A stretch of 64,000 nt of DNA, taken from Phoma sp. XZ068. Lineage: Eukaryota; Ascomycota; Dothideomycetes; Pleosporales; Didymellaceae. The translations under genes were made by a program, and so were the position numbers. Shown piece by piece: positions 22,818-35,800 of this stretch (position 1 is its first letter; each line of letters begins with the position of its first letter). The notes beneath the pieces were generated by a model that was not told the DNA's origin, ran no database searches, and worked only from the letters and a program-made list of their open reading frames with translations. The stretch covers positions 434,001 through 498,000 of the forward strand of contig RBKR01000020.1 of the NCBI GenBank assembly GCA_004835665.1. Direction: 5' to 3'.

Positions 22818-24525
22818 AACGAGTTTCAAGAAAGTCTTGCGACCACGTTGCTACCGATGTCTACTGGAATGTTTACTGGTATATCTAATTGATATCGCTT
22901 TTAGTAGTGACGTGGTGTGGTACCTGCTAGTGACAAACCCCTTGTCTCGTTGTGGGGTGATGGTAGTCAAGGTAGACACTGTGGAAGATATTGCTTGCTT
23001 GCTATATAAGTGAAAAGGAAGAAAAAGGGTATTTATAAGGTTGGTAGGTATATAGTCCAGACTACTTGTATGTCTTAAGTGTCTTTTCTTATCACATTTT
23101 TGGCCTGAGAATAAGGATAGGAGGGATACTACTATTACAAAGTAAGACGGTAGGAAGAATACCGGGGAAAGGACGACAAGAAAGGAAAGATAGTAGACGA
23201 GAAGGATAGTAGAAAGGAAGGGTAGAGAGAAGAAAAATAATAGGAAGCGACAGTACTTAAAATCCAGCACTAAAAACCCAGCCCCCGAAACAACAACTTC
23301 AAAACACTCTACTATTCCATCCAACCCTTACCTACCCAGAACAACTACCCCAGGTATACTACGCTATATGTCTCCTTTTTCCCTTATACAAACTACCTTC
23401 ACGGGATATATATAGTCGGTATATAATCCACAACTAGCATGGCACGGCCATAGTCCACATCCCTGGCATGTTAAGGCAGGGAAGAACCCGCGATAGCGAT
23501 GGCGATAGCGATAGTAGGGTGGGTACTTTGGCGATCGATTGAGCAATCATTTAGTTAGTTTGTTAGTGCGATGGTGACATCGTGGGGTCTTTGTCATTTG
23601 TTTGCTTTGTTGCTTTGTTGGGCGTGAATAGGAGGAAGGGGTAATATCAACGGCGCTGTATAAGGTCGGGGATACTTTGAATCTCGCCTGTGCATTGAAG
23701 ATGAGCTCTAGTAACGATTACATCGCATCTACTAATCGAGTGACTTCTTGTCCGCTTTCAAGCTGGGTTCTTTGTTGTTTTTGTTTGTTGGCCGCTGTGT
23801 TTATGGGGCTGTACACTGTAAACCAACTGCTTCATCTTGTACCCCGCGGCGAAAGTAGGCCCTGAGAGAACGCTCCTGGAAAACTAGGAAAGGTTTAGCC
23901 TCTTCAGTCTTTTCGTCGATATTAGGATCGGCTCCATTGACGATCTTAGTGTTGTTCGCATCCATGCTAGAGTCATCGATGCGCAGCCCGCCCGATATGC
24001 TGAGATCTGCAGGTCATGCACATCCATTAGGCACGGGCGTAACATATCTCACAAGCATGTGTGGGGAGTCAAATCAGTCACTGGTAGAGGAAAGTAGGTG
24101 TTTGATCGGAACTTTTCTTCACTATATACACTTCGCTCCACCATCTTGACTGTCTGATCTGGCCCTTGGCCCTACTCTTCTTCTCTGCTCTTCGTGTCTG
24201 CTGCTCGATGCTACGCTAATAGAAAATAAAATAAACAATGGATAACGACGCCATGGCTCCGTACGCTTTGCGCTATGCGGCTCATACCACGCAGGGCTAT
24301 GCTACGCTTCGCTCCGCCCACTGCGCTCGCTCATGCAAGATTCAAGGAGAGACATGATGGTGTAAAACAAGTAAATGATTAGGAAGTACATACAAGAAGT
24401 GAAGTAGACTGCCACCTTCGGCCTCGAGACCTCAGGCGCAGCGAAAAGAGGAGGAGGTGAGGACTTTGTACAGGGCGGATAAATGATTAGGATGAGGATG
24501 AGCGGGACTCGAAAGACTCCAACGT

Positions 24526-26487
24526 CTAATACGTGAAAGCCTCCTCGATGAAGTCCACACATCCCTCCGTCATCCACGGTCGCACCGCGGCTCGCACGCC
24601 GTCCGCCATTCCGCCGGACGCGCACACAGTCACCGCCATGGCGCCCACGCGCGCACGCACCTCCTCTTCGAGTAGCGTGTCCATCTTCGGACGCCCCGCG
24701 AACATCTTCACCGTGTCGCTGCTGCTCTCGACGCGTCCCTTGGGCCGCGAGATGAACAGCTTGATGCGTAGGACTTGCTTGCGGCCGGGCATGCGCAGGA
24801 TTTCGTCCATCCAGGGGCGCACCCATTCGAGGCATTCGCTGTCCGGTACGGTCCAGATCAGCACGATGCGCTGGGTTGCGGTCGTGCCGCGGTGGTACCC
24901 GCCAATCAGGTGCTTAAGGTACATGACCTGGTGGGTGATGCCCACGCCGCCTGCGAACAGGACAAGCGTGCCGTACGAATCGAGGCTGTGGTGGCCGCCG
25001 TAGGGGCCCTCAATGAAGCCCCATGTTGAGAAGGTCTCGTTGGGGGCTTTGCACGCGCGCTCGTACATTTTGCGCGTCAGGCCTGTGCGCGCACGGCAGA
25101 TGAGGGAGATTTGCCTGGACTTTTGCGGCGCGCCGGGGGCCATGAGGGCGTCGCCTTCGAGAATGGGGAGCGTCATTTCTTTCGACTCGGACGTTAGGGT
25201 GGGCGCCCAGGCGACGGAGAAGGGATGGCTGTGAAGACCGGCCATGGCGGGCATCCACATGTGCACGTGGCAGCCGGGGCGAGGAGTCCATTCGCGGACC
25301 ATGTCGATGGTGACGCGGACGGCCTCTCCAGGCATGGCTTCGACGCGGATGCGTGACTTTTGCTTGAGAGAGATGCCGTAGTAGGTGATAGAGGCGAGGC
25401 GGCAGAACCACTCGCCGGCCCAGAAGATGAAGATGAGGTGCATCCAGGGTATCTGCGGCAGGGCGTGGAGCTCGAGGTGCTTGTAGAGACCAACGAGCCC
25501 GGCAATGACCATGAGGCGGTGGATAGAGAGGAAGGTCTCGTAGAAGGCGTGGCGGAAGGGCGACCAAGCCTGGATACCGAGGAAGGTGAATGCGATGGTG
25601 CCGACCATACCCCAGCCGTAGGAGCCTTCGTGGGCGAGACCGTTGGCAACAGCCTGCCAGCCAGCGCCGTCGGCGGTGTTGTACATCCAGGCGATGGTGT
25701 GGACAATGGCTTCCAGGATGGTGATGCGAGCGGCCCAGCGGTGGAAGAGGTTGAAGTCATCGTACGAGACCTGGAGGAGAGTGATGAGGGGGTTGTTGCG
25801 GAGAGCAAAGAGGACGGTGGGGATCAAGTTCAACGCAGCCAGAGTTCCACTGCGCCCGCGCAGCGCAGCGATAGTCTCCTTGTGGTCGAGAACGCTGTAC
25901 GGCAGCGTAACACACCATGCAGTGTTCAATCCAACGTAGACGACAAGCATAATCGTGTGCCATCTTCCAGGGAGCGTTCCGTTGTCAATTGCACTGCTAA
26001 TCTGGAACTGAGCGTTGTGCTTCTTCTTCCAAAGTGGGGCTTGAAGAAGATGGCGGTTGAGCCAGGGCCACCATGATGTCTGGTTTGTAGCCCAATACGC
26101 CTGGCGCGAAGGGTTGCCCATAACAGTCAAGTGACGGTTGTGGCGCCACCACATGTTGGCCACGCGGAGGCCCAAGAGCACGATGGCCATGCCGACGAGC
26201 ATGTAAAGGAAGGTGTCGACCCAGAGGTAGTTGCCTACTTGGTCAACACCAGTCAGTCCATACGAGTACTTGAGGCCATCAAAGTCGGCGGCATCCCAAC
26301 CATCGAGGAAGTGGCGCCGTGTGAGGGTGGTGTTGAGAGCGGGCTCCACCGGGGAGACGGCGAGGTCAGACATGTGTGCGATGTCTCGAATAGTCTGTTT
26401 GTTGTCGTACAGGGTTGCGAGGGCCTTGCTCGCGGAATGCGAATGCGGAGAGCGAAGGTGGCTGTTGAAATGGGCGAAATGTGACAT
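24526..26487 (-). CDS. Ferric-chelate reductase (FRE-type transmembrane flavocytochrome)
   Basis: A single exon encodes 653 aa. About seven membrane segments are visible, starting with YLWVDTFLYMLVGMAIVLLG. The haem-binding pattern of the ferric reductase domain is present as two His pairs spaced 13-14 residues apart: FHRWAARI...VHTIAW (about 250-265) and IHRLMVIAG...YKHLELH (about 323-337). The FAD motif HPFSVAWAP is followed by the NAD(P)H-binding part with FIEGPYGG and LVLFAGGVGITHQ. It moves electrons from cytosolic NADPH across the membrane to reduce extracellular Fe(III) or Cu(II) before uptake. Two GATA cores lie upstream (26621, 26703), compatible with GATA-factor control, but such short sites are common by chance. 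No ferroxidase or permease gene is adjacent. Confidence 0.93.
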   Translation of the reverse strand: MSHFAHFNSHLRSPHSHSASKALATLYDNKQTIRDIAHMSDLAVSPVEPALNTTLTRRHFLDGWDAADFDGLKYSYGLTGVDQVGNYLWVDTFLYMLVGMAIVLLGLRVANMWWRHNRHLTVMGNPSRQAYWATNQTSWWPWLNRHLLQAPLWKKKHNAQFQISSAIDNGTLPGRWHTIMLVVYVGLNTAWCVTLPYSVLDHKETIAALRGRSGTLAALNLIPTVLFALRNNPLITLLQVSYDDFNLFHRWAARITILEAIVHTIAWMYNTADGAGWQAVANGLAHEGSYGWGMVGTIAFTFLGIQAWSPFRHAFYETFLSIHRLMVIAGLVGLYKHLELHALPQIPWMHLIFIFWAGEWFCRLASITYYGISLKQKSRIRVEAMPGEAVRVTIDMVREWTPRPGCHVHMWMPAMAGLHSHPFSVAWAPTLTSESKEMTLPILEGDALMAPGAPQKSRQISLICRARTGLTRKMYERACKAPNETFSTWGFIEGPYGGHHSLDSYGTLVLFAGGVGITHQVMYLKHLIGGYHRGTTATQRIVLIWTVPDSECLEWVRPWMDEILRMPGRKQVLRIKLFISRPKGRVESSSDTVKMFAGRPKMDTLLEEEVRARVGAMAVTVCASGGMADGVRAAVRPWMTEGCVDFIEEAFTY

Positions 26488-29400
26488 AAAGAGTCGGTGA
26501 ATGGGATCGCACGACCGGGTGCGAGTGTTAGAAGGGAGAATTGCGCGAAATTGTTGAAGCTCTATCCCAGGTGACGATGTGCGTGATTGATGTCGAAAGC
26601 ACTCGATGTTGACAATGTGGGATAAAGTAGAGCGATGGTCACCGTGGATGCATCACAATGTCTCGTACAGTGTTACTGCAGGGTTCAAAGTGAGTACACA
26701 GTGATAAGAAGAGGACCAGTCGACTATGCACAGCACGGTCGAGGTTGTTGAAGCAGATGACGTCTTCCGGCCGAGGGAGGGCAGTGACCAGAGAGAGGCT
26801 GGGCAAAGCGAACGTGAACGTGAAGAGCAGCGTGGTCGAGCGGGACCTTGCAGTCAATAAGCCTCAGTGAGTGTCCAGGGGGGGTGAAAGTGAGTGACGT
26901 GTGGCGTAGTATGGGTCGTGGATCAGGCGAGAGAAAAACGATTGTATGTACACTGTTGCCGTAACGAAGGAGCAAACAGGACCGTCCAGAAGCGAATGAA
27001 ATCTAGGACAACAGGGAAAAGATCCGCGGCGTGAAGAGCTGGTCGAGGGGACAGCACGAACTTGTGGGCGTTGAGGGCATGTCTTCTCTCTATGAGTGCG
27101 GGTCAGCCAATGAAGCGCTGGCCCCACCAGACTCATCGCGCGGCATGAAACAGCCCGCTGGAAGCCAGGGGTCGGCCAACCAGTCGACGGGCGTGCCTGA
27201 CAGGCCCGTCGAAACGAACCAGGATGAGAACCCTGCAGAGGCTCAGCTCACCGTCTTTCGAGTGGCCAACGAGGCCAGCCAGCGGGCCAGGCCGCCAATG
27301 CGCTTGACGCTGGCGGTGCTGCCGAGCTCCGTCTTGTTGCGCTGCCTTTCCACTCGAGGCGCCTGTCCTACGTTTCTCGACGTTTCTCGACGACACAATA
27401 CGATCGTGGGCTTGGGCTCAGCAGCCAAGCAGCTGCTCAATACCTGCGGCGGCTTGTCACCCATTTCCCAGCCTCTGTGGTTCGGCATTCTCCCATGCAT
27501 AGCCCTTCCAACAGCTACTATGTTAAACTACCATCGCAGCCTGTTCCCTGAAATTGCGTCAACAGAACCAACAGATGAACACGAGGGATCCAAGAGCCCA
27601 CGCGGAAAAGTCCATCAGCGAATCCGTTTCTGTGTGCAGACGCCGGGTGTCTGGAACAACTGCTCGTCATGATGCCTGCGCCGATCTGCCAAATTCGTGA
27701 TGAAATCGCAACGGCCCTCCGATGTCCCGTCCTTGCTTCATCTTACAATCTCCTCTGCTCTGCGGTCAAGAATCCGCAGAGCCCTGCCAATCTCCACTAT
27801 CAGCGCCAAAGTCATTGTCCGCTGCCGTTTGATTTGAGCGGACTGGCACGTCGACCTGGCCGCTGGAGTCCGCTGTCAGGCGGGTGACGGGGTTGGCTTT
27901 GACGTGCGCTGACGACCTCTTACTGGCTGTGATAGGGAAGTGTCGTCGAGAGAAACGAGAGACATGTGCCATCCACGCTGAGATGTCACGCACTGATCAC
28001 GCCTGCGCCACGCGACGAGGGATCCGTAGAAAACTGAATGCAGTTCCCCCCATCCCAAGATCTCACCGGCAGTTTCCCTCAAACGCCTAATAGCGGCAGG
28101 AATATTGAAACTTGACACACGACAGCTGTTTATCCGGCCTGCATGAGGTCGCATGAACACACTTTGTTTCGCCTTCGTGGCTGATGACGAGATCGGTGGC
28201 CCTTCGCTACCGGTGTCAAAACATCCGTCCACCCAGTTGCTGTCTTGCCCAGGTTATCATGTTATCTCTCAGGCTCGTCTATCGTGACAGCCGGAGTGAA
28301 CGTTGTTTTCGGAGTCCCGAAACAGCCTCGTCCCGATATGGACACCTGCATGAACACCATATCCGACGTACCAATTTCTCGTGGGGCATGGCAATTCTTT
28401 TGAAAACTCTACGACTCAATCACACTCACCCCACCAGATTCCTTCGTGGATGTTCCTGCATGACGAGCCCACCATGGAGCGCCATAAGGTAATCAGAAGC
28501 AATGCCCTCGGTGCCGAGGTGGGCAGCCTACTCGATCGGTTCGCTTCGGCACCGTATTCGAATACAAGCTGCATCGAGTTACGACAATGCTGAAGCCGTC
28601 CGGTGCGAGTTGCGAGCCTTGGCATCAGCATCGTGACTTCTGGCCAGCCGCCGATACCCATTGCAATTACACAATGCGCGGAGCACTGTTGGTCGTACAA
28701 GCGCTACAGTGCCCACCAGCCAGCGACGCGCTGGCTCACTGGCAGCGAATCGCCCAACCCACTCGACCAGTTTCCCCATCTCCACAGCCAAATCACCGTT
28801 TCAACGTTTTTTCTCGAAGCCTCTTCCGTACGAGACAGCTCTGCTCAGACCGCTGCCCAGACCCACCGCCACTTCCCTCTGTTCCCATGCCCCTGCACTT
28901 CAAAAAAGCTTAATGAAACGCTTCACCCACGCACCACACCCAACCCGGCTCGCGCCCTGCTAACCACAGCGTCCCACCCAGTGCCCAGCAACACCTCTAT
29001 AAATCTGAAACGTTTCGATATCTTAGCACTTCTACACAATGCTTGGTCCTCACCCTCCATAACTGAGAAATAGAAACCCGTTCCACAGTAGTAGAAACAA
29101 TAAGTAAGTACTTCCCCGGCTGGTGCCACAGCCCTGTGGAGATCCTACGGCTCGTAAAATGGACTTGAGCGCGCCGCCTCGCCGTCATCTCGTCTCGGTC
29201 CTATTAAGGGGCATTCTTATACACTTCATACAGCGAGATGGCTGGGCGGCGGGATGGAGGCCGCGTTTGGAAAGGTAGATGTAGGTGTGAGCACGGGGCC
29301 TCGCTTGCGCGACGGTGGATGAAGTGCACAGCGCGTGAGGATGAGGTGCACAGCGCGTGTGCAAAGGGAGTATCGATGCAGCAATTTCTCTGGAACGCCC

Positions 29401-29893
29401 AATTCCCCGTGGTTAGGGATGGGTGTGTAGGAGAGGATAGCGGTGGCCTGTCCGGCCCGAGGGTGCTGGTGAAGTGCCAATGTCGGGCCGGACAGGCTTG
29501 GGCTTTACTTCGATTGCTGTCTGTAGTGCTATGTTGGTCACCTGCTGGTGTATGATTGTTCTGCGCTTCGACGAGTGGCCTGCCTTCTCCTTGCTGTTCA
29601 TCGCGACCTTCTTTCTGGCGTCGTCACTGTCTTGAGACAGACTGACCAGTGAGTTCTCATACACGGCAGCCAGCCAGCTCCATATCAATGTACAACTGGA
29701 AAGCGAGTTAAAATTTGCATGTCTCCAAGCATAGCTGATGTTGCATGTCCTCCAGCATGTCATGTGAGTTACGAAGAAACAAGGGTGCAACATGTAGCCA
29801 CATGAAAACATAAGAAAACACAAGAAACTATTCGTATCTAACAATGCTAATTCATCACGAATCTACAAACTTCCCTTCTAGTCTATCGTACAC
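26488..29893. other. Long intergenic region, 3.4 kb
   Basis: I see no supported gene. The longest frame (27031-27672, plus) has no recognisable motif and overlaps equally long frames on the other strand. The part next to 26487 must hold the ferric reductase promoter. A consensus TATAAAT lies at 28998 with no obvious coding sequence behind it. Confidence 0.4.
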
Positions 29894-32800
29894 CTACTTG
29901 GCCTGCCCGGGATTGCCCCCAGCAAAGTTCATCTGCGCCAACGCATCCCTCGTCCAGGAATCATTACTCGCCGTCGAATCCCGATTCGCGACTCTCAAAC
30001 CCCCTCCACCGCCTCGTCCATACCCGTCGTCCTCGCTAGAGTATTGTCTCTGCAGGTCATCGTGCTGCATATGGTATTGCTGGTACTGCATGGGCTGGTA
30101 CTGCATTGGCTCGTCGGGCTTTGCGCTGCCGACGCGCAGGATCGAAGGGATCGGGTCATTGAGTTGTGGAGGTTGGTATTGTTGTTGCTGCTGCTGGTGC
30201 TGAGGGTGTTGCTGATAATGTCCGTTGTTTGCGAACTCGTCAATAGGACTCTCGAAGACACCTGCACCTGCTGGGTCGACAGGTGAGTAGTCCATCATCG
30301 GGTTGTGCTGCAAGCTCGAGTTTGGTAAGAAGTCGCGTCTCAGCTCTGTGGGTGTCCTCTCGTTCCCATCACCATCATCGAACGAGGGTCCTGCATGATT
30401 CGGATCAAGAGATAATGACTGTGTCCGGTTTTCTAGCTCTGAGATGCCTTGTTGGGGTGGGTAATTGCCTTGTGATTGCCCTGGCATCTCGGCACCCCCT
30501 GGTGGGTACTGGAGCTGCTGTTGCGAGAGATCCTGCATCGAGTTGCGGTGCGAGAGGTGCATGCTGTTTAGCTGTGCTTGCGCTGTGAGACCGAGTGTGC
30601 TACTTGCGCGCAGTGAGCCCTTGGTGCTGGATGGGCCCCGCATAAACGTTGAGGTGCTTGCTCGACCGACCGGCTCCTCGCTGATCATCTGCGCATCGGA
30701 ACCATTGGGATCGCGGATGCTGTATTGAGCGATGGTGCGCATCTTGCGCGTAACCCAACCCGCGAGGATCTTGCCTCTTTGTTTCTCGCCGAGACGTGAG
30801 CGGTGGAAATCGCCCTTGGAAACAAAGGCGACGATATCGATGACGAGCTGGTGCTCATTTAGGACAGCGTTGACAATGACAGGCACCATGGACGCGAGGA
30901 AGTTGCGACGGAAGATCTCGATAACGACAACGACGAGGCCTCCAGCCTGGAATACGGCGCAGCCAGCGGGGACGATGTTCCGGTGACAGCGTTCAACTGA
31001 CTGTTCGATGTCCATACTAAAGTGGTTCAAGCCATTGACGTCGAACGTGTCTCCAATACTGCCAAGTACGAACAATACCTGCATGTCGACTGGTGCTCCG
31101 CCAGGGCCGATAGGTCTTGTCACGTTATGCAAGAACCCTAGATCTCCAGTGCGTACGTATTTGACGTTTGGATCTCCATCGAGAGTTCTCCCATTGAATC
31201 GTTCCGCATCTAGACGCTCTTTGGAACCATAGAAGCTGTGTGCATTGGCTTCAGACTGCACCCAGATCTCACCGTATTCTCCAACCAGACATAGCTGGTT
31301 TGTCTCTGGGTTGACAATACTGATCTGCGTACTCACAGGCACCATACCGGAGTCTTGCACTTGCAATGCGTTTGACTCAATGTCTGGATCCACCGGGATG
31401 ATCAAACCACGTCGTAACGCGTTCACATCAAGATGCAGCTCGATTGGCTCGATGCACATGTATGACCGAGAAGCGATCATAGGATTCAGCACGTGGGAGT
31501 ATACTGTGTTGATGGCTGTGCGGTCGAGCCCACCGGGGGCAAAGTGTACGCGACACCGTTGATCTGTTGTGATGTCAGAGTATGTTGATGGGATAGCAAA
31601 GCCTAGACTTACAAACGTCGACACGAGGTCGGCCATCAGTTGCAATCATCAAATTCTTCAATTCGTGGAGATGCATTGCCTTGCCCGCACCTCGTGCTAT
31701 GGCGTGATCCAACATCTGGCTTGTCGCATATGCGTCCTTGATCTTATACCTGGACATTGTCTGGAACAGTAGGTTAGGATTCTGCGCAAAATCAACTGGA
31801 GAGACGAGGTATGTAGACGCAGCCAGAAAGATGCCCATGATGCAGGTGTGGATGAAGCCCAGACCAATGGTACTTCGCACACATCCTAGGATTGGCCTGG
31901 TGCTAGTCATTTGACAAGTCTCTTTTTGGACCTTGCATAGCGCCATGATATTGTTATGGCCGAGTTGTACAGCAATGCGCCGCTGATCTGGGGTCCAGTA
32001 TGTCCACACAAGAACTGGATATCCGGGTTGAACCCAAGCAGGCCTAATGGTCAGGCCCAAGTCACGACATCCGCTTGACTGCTTAGGTGGCTTTGTCGTA
32101 TTGTACATGTGTGGTATGTTGACCTTAAGGATAGCCGCAGATTGCTTGAGATGTTGGGATACCTGCTTGACCTTCATGAGATGGTCGACATCGACGTTGA
32201 CTAGGATAGCCTTGATCTTGAAATCCGCAACGATGTGGAGTAAAGCAGGTGCATCTTCGTTGAGCCTGTTCTGATCGATGGGCGCCATGGGGATGGCAAC
32301 GGCACCCAGCACGAAACAGGCGTGTATCGCATACACGAAGTCCTCGGAGTGTGTGTACATCAACAGAAGATGATCGCCGGCCTTGACCTTGACCTTGTTT
32401 TTCAAGTACATGGCCACGCCGGCAACCTTTTGGTCGAACTTCTTCCAGTTAACGCCCTTGGACTCTTTGCCTCTACCATCGATGGTACAGTAGGCAAGCT
32501 CTTCTGCTTGGCGTGATACACGCCACTGCATGAGGTCGTGAATGTTGGAGAATTGGTTGAGTGGTGTTGACGTGCGGTCGTCAATAACAACCTCTCGGTG
32601 GTCTACTCCAGAATACTGCTTATCCTGCAGCATCAGGTATTGTTGTCGAGCCATAGAGGCCTCGAAAGACCACATTCCTCCTGCAGGGTCGTCGCCAAGG
32701 GCGATGTTCTGCACTGATCGTTCCACGCCAAACTTGACGTGAACGCAAGGCAATGAGCCGTTGTCGAACTCTCGGCGACAAAGCATATTACCAATCTCAC

Positions 32801-35800
32801 GTCTGCCGTTCTTCATGACGCGAGGAAGAGTGTTGGGTGCTGTGATCATTACACAGTACACTCTAAGATGGTGCTCCTGATATAGCACTTCCATGCAACG
32901 CTCCGATAAGGAGTCTAGGAAAGGTACATCGAGCTGCTGTGGTGGCCCGCCTGGATTCGTTGGCGCTGTTGATGCAGCCTGCGTTTCGATCAGAATAATA
33001 GGTAGATACTCGCCGTTGACGTAGGAATCGAACGCCGAGCTGCAGTATGTTAGCAGGAGCCATGAGTTCCAGCTACCTTCACTTACCAATCATAGATCTT
33101 AGGCACCGATTTCATGATGCTTGTGACCAAGTGCTGCACGAAGAAGTAGCGGTGTTCGGCTTCCAAAACGCCGTGCTCAACCCATTCGACTCTTTGACGA
33201 ATCCTGTCCTCATAAAGGCCAAGCACGAATATTTTACCCTCAACCACGCAACCGAGCAGTCCTGTGCGAAGAAACTCAAGCTCCAGTAGCTGCGGGGTTG
33301 GGCTTCCTTCGACGAAGCGATAAGGACGAGCGTGGAAGATGGTCTCAGTGTGCTTCTGCAGTTGCCAGAAACCACCTGAGAGTGACGGTGAATCTACCCA
33401 AATCTCTCCTACTGAATAGGGAGAGCAAAGCAGGTTTGTCTCTGGATCTACAACAGCAAGAGTGGCGTCTGGGATAGGGTACCCAAAGGCTCCTACTCTC
33501 ATCGTGCCTGGTTCGTTTGCGCGCTTACTGGCCTCCTCGCCAATAGCGATCACCACGATTTCGTTCATCTTGAGTGCTTCCTTATCCAACAGAATCTCCA
33601 GCAGCTCGTTACGACTCTTCTTCTGTTTTGACTTCTTATTGGTGGTGCCACCGCCGATCAGACTCGAATAGCCATTGCTGGCATTCTCTACCTCTTTGTC
33701 ATTGTCTTCTTCATCCTCTTCCTCTATGCTCAATGGACAGCCCATGCGTTCTTCCCCGCCCAGCCAATCGCGGACAGAAACTATCATACCGCCATGTTCA
33801 GGCAAGCAGAGCATGGGCGCAATCAAATCACGTCCTCTTGGGTTCCGTAATGGTCTAAACCATCGATCTCCTAGAATGTCATGGAACTCGCAGTCTACAG
33901 TGAGAGTATCGATAAGACATATCTTTACGGATCCAAAATTAGGGTCTGCATTCTTCTTGTAGTTACGTGTAGCCATTGGGTCCTGCTGATAGTTGTACGC
34001 GGCACGCTTCAGGCCTGGATAGTCTGCAATTAGAATGGTCGCCTTGTATTTGGTGATAAGATGCGCGTAAAGGCCAGGTGTGTCCATTGTCGGCGGTTCC
34101 AACCATACTGTTGTATGTCCGCCATAGACTGCGTACAGAACACCCAAGATCATGCCTGCGCTTTCACGCGGATCGAGGTAGCTGAGAATGACTTCGGTTG
34201 GTGAGGACCGAGAAGGTGGCGCAATGAATTTGCCGTTTTTGTCTCGCAGATTGCCGCTGAATGTGTCGGAAGTTTCGCGCCCTGTAGGAATGGTCGAGAC
34301 TATTGCACTGACGCAGGCCATCTGATGCATGATGGTACGATGGCTAAGTACGACACCTCGTAGATCGCCAGTTGGTGCGCGTGAGAACTCAATGTACGCT
34401 ACCTCTGGAACCTGTAAAGCTGGTGTGTCATCATTCTTCTTAGGATGGTGACTGCCAAATTCATTCGTCTTCCACCATTCGACGCCGCTGGGCCATTTGA
34501 GGCGATTCTGGCTGATGTCGCGATGGAAAGCTTTCAAGTTGTTGTCGGTGGTCAGAGCAAGATGCGCTTGCGTGGTTGTCAGAAGAAGAATAAGCTTCTG
34601 GTAATCGTCCACGCTATTGATGGGCACTGCGACAACGCCCGCGATGAAGCAACCCATCAAAGCAACGACAAACTCGATGACCTCGGTATCCCTGTAGACC
34701 AGCGCCACCCTATCACCTCGGTACAGGTTGCTCTTGTCCCGGATGACCTTTGCGACCTTCTCGGCACGACTTGCAACCTTCTCCCAGGAGATGGACGCTG
34801 TTTCCTTGCCTTTCGAGTCAAGAACCCAGAAGGCCGTCTGTCTTGGCTGCGTGCGGCCTCGATGACGCAGGACAGCACCAATGTTGTCGAACTTTGACAT
34901 TTGTATGTTCGGGTTGTGTGGGTCGTATACATCAAAGGGCAAGTCGCGCGGCTCCAGAGGCATCATGGTCTGGATGACTGCGCCATGTGGCAGGTCACTT
35001 GGGTTCATCATGGGCGGTGGTATCGCTGCGGTCGGCGAGAAAGCGTCTCCAGACGAGTATCGGTTGGGCCCACCGTATGCGTCTGAATGCTCCTGCATCT
35101 GTTGGCCTGTGAAGTCGGAGAAGTAGCCCTGGTTCACATCAAGCATGGTGCTTCTCCGACTTGCCTCCCCGCCTTGCAATCCATAACCACCATCATATCC
35201 TTGTGGCTGTGTGTCTGGGTTGAAGGCATAGTTGGACTCCAGCATGGTGCCTTCCCGCGAGTAGTTGTATTCGGGGGTCTGTGGTCGAGGAATGAATGTT
35301 TCGCTGCCCTGGGACTGCGCTCGCTGCAGCGACGGTGTGCGCAGGCCTAGCTGCTTCTCCTGGAAGCGGCCGACCTGGCTGGGCGGATAGGCCATGTACT
35401 GGGTGTTCCCACCCACAGTCGTGCCGGAGGGCACATATTCAAAGTTGGACGAGGCGATGCTTGCGCGGGGGTCGACGGCGGGTCCTGGAGGACCGGAAAG
35501 CGCAGCGAGCGAGGCGGTACGTGACCCAGAGCGCTCGCTCTGTGCTGGGCTCTGTCGCTGGTCCTGCTGCAGTTGCGCCGCGTACTCCGGGCCCAAGTAC
35601 TGCGACAGCAGGACGGTTCTGCGCTTCTCATAGCTGTGCGGGTCGTTAGCGCAGATCTTTGGACGTGCTGGACGGGCGGCGGGTGACGTGACGTGACGGG
35701 GCAGTGGAAATTGGTGTGGGGAGGTGCTGCACGCGTCTGACGGACCCTTTCTGCGTAATGTCGCCCTCTTCCAGCTCGTGGTCCAGCTCTTGCAGCTTCG

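Larger units (their letters stand above)
22254..24525. other. AT-rich convergent intergenic island with repeats
   Basis: This 2.3-kb stretch lies between the 3' ends of PSD1 (+) and the ferric reductase (-). It is visibly richer in A and T than the flanks, holds AG-rich and TA-rich runs, three small tandem repeats and GAGCGAAGCGAGC-like G/A motifs at the left end. A C/T-complementary version (CGCTTCGCTCCGCCCACTGCGCTCGCTCAT) lies near 24306-24333. The only long frames are hydrophobic by-products of base skew. It may be a RIP-degraded transposon relic; no transposase can be recognised. Confidence 0.5.

Noticed and set aside
22851..23324. 157-codon hydrophobic minus-strand frame in the AT-rich island
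   Set aside because: The apparent membrane segments follow from the A/G skew of the plus strand; there is no domain or splice structure.
27031..27672. 213-codon plus-strand frame in the gap before the CPS1-like gene
   Set aside because: It has no recognisable motif and competes with overlapping minus-strand frames; composition does not look like a protein.
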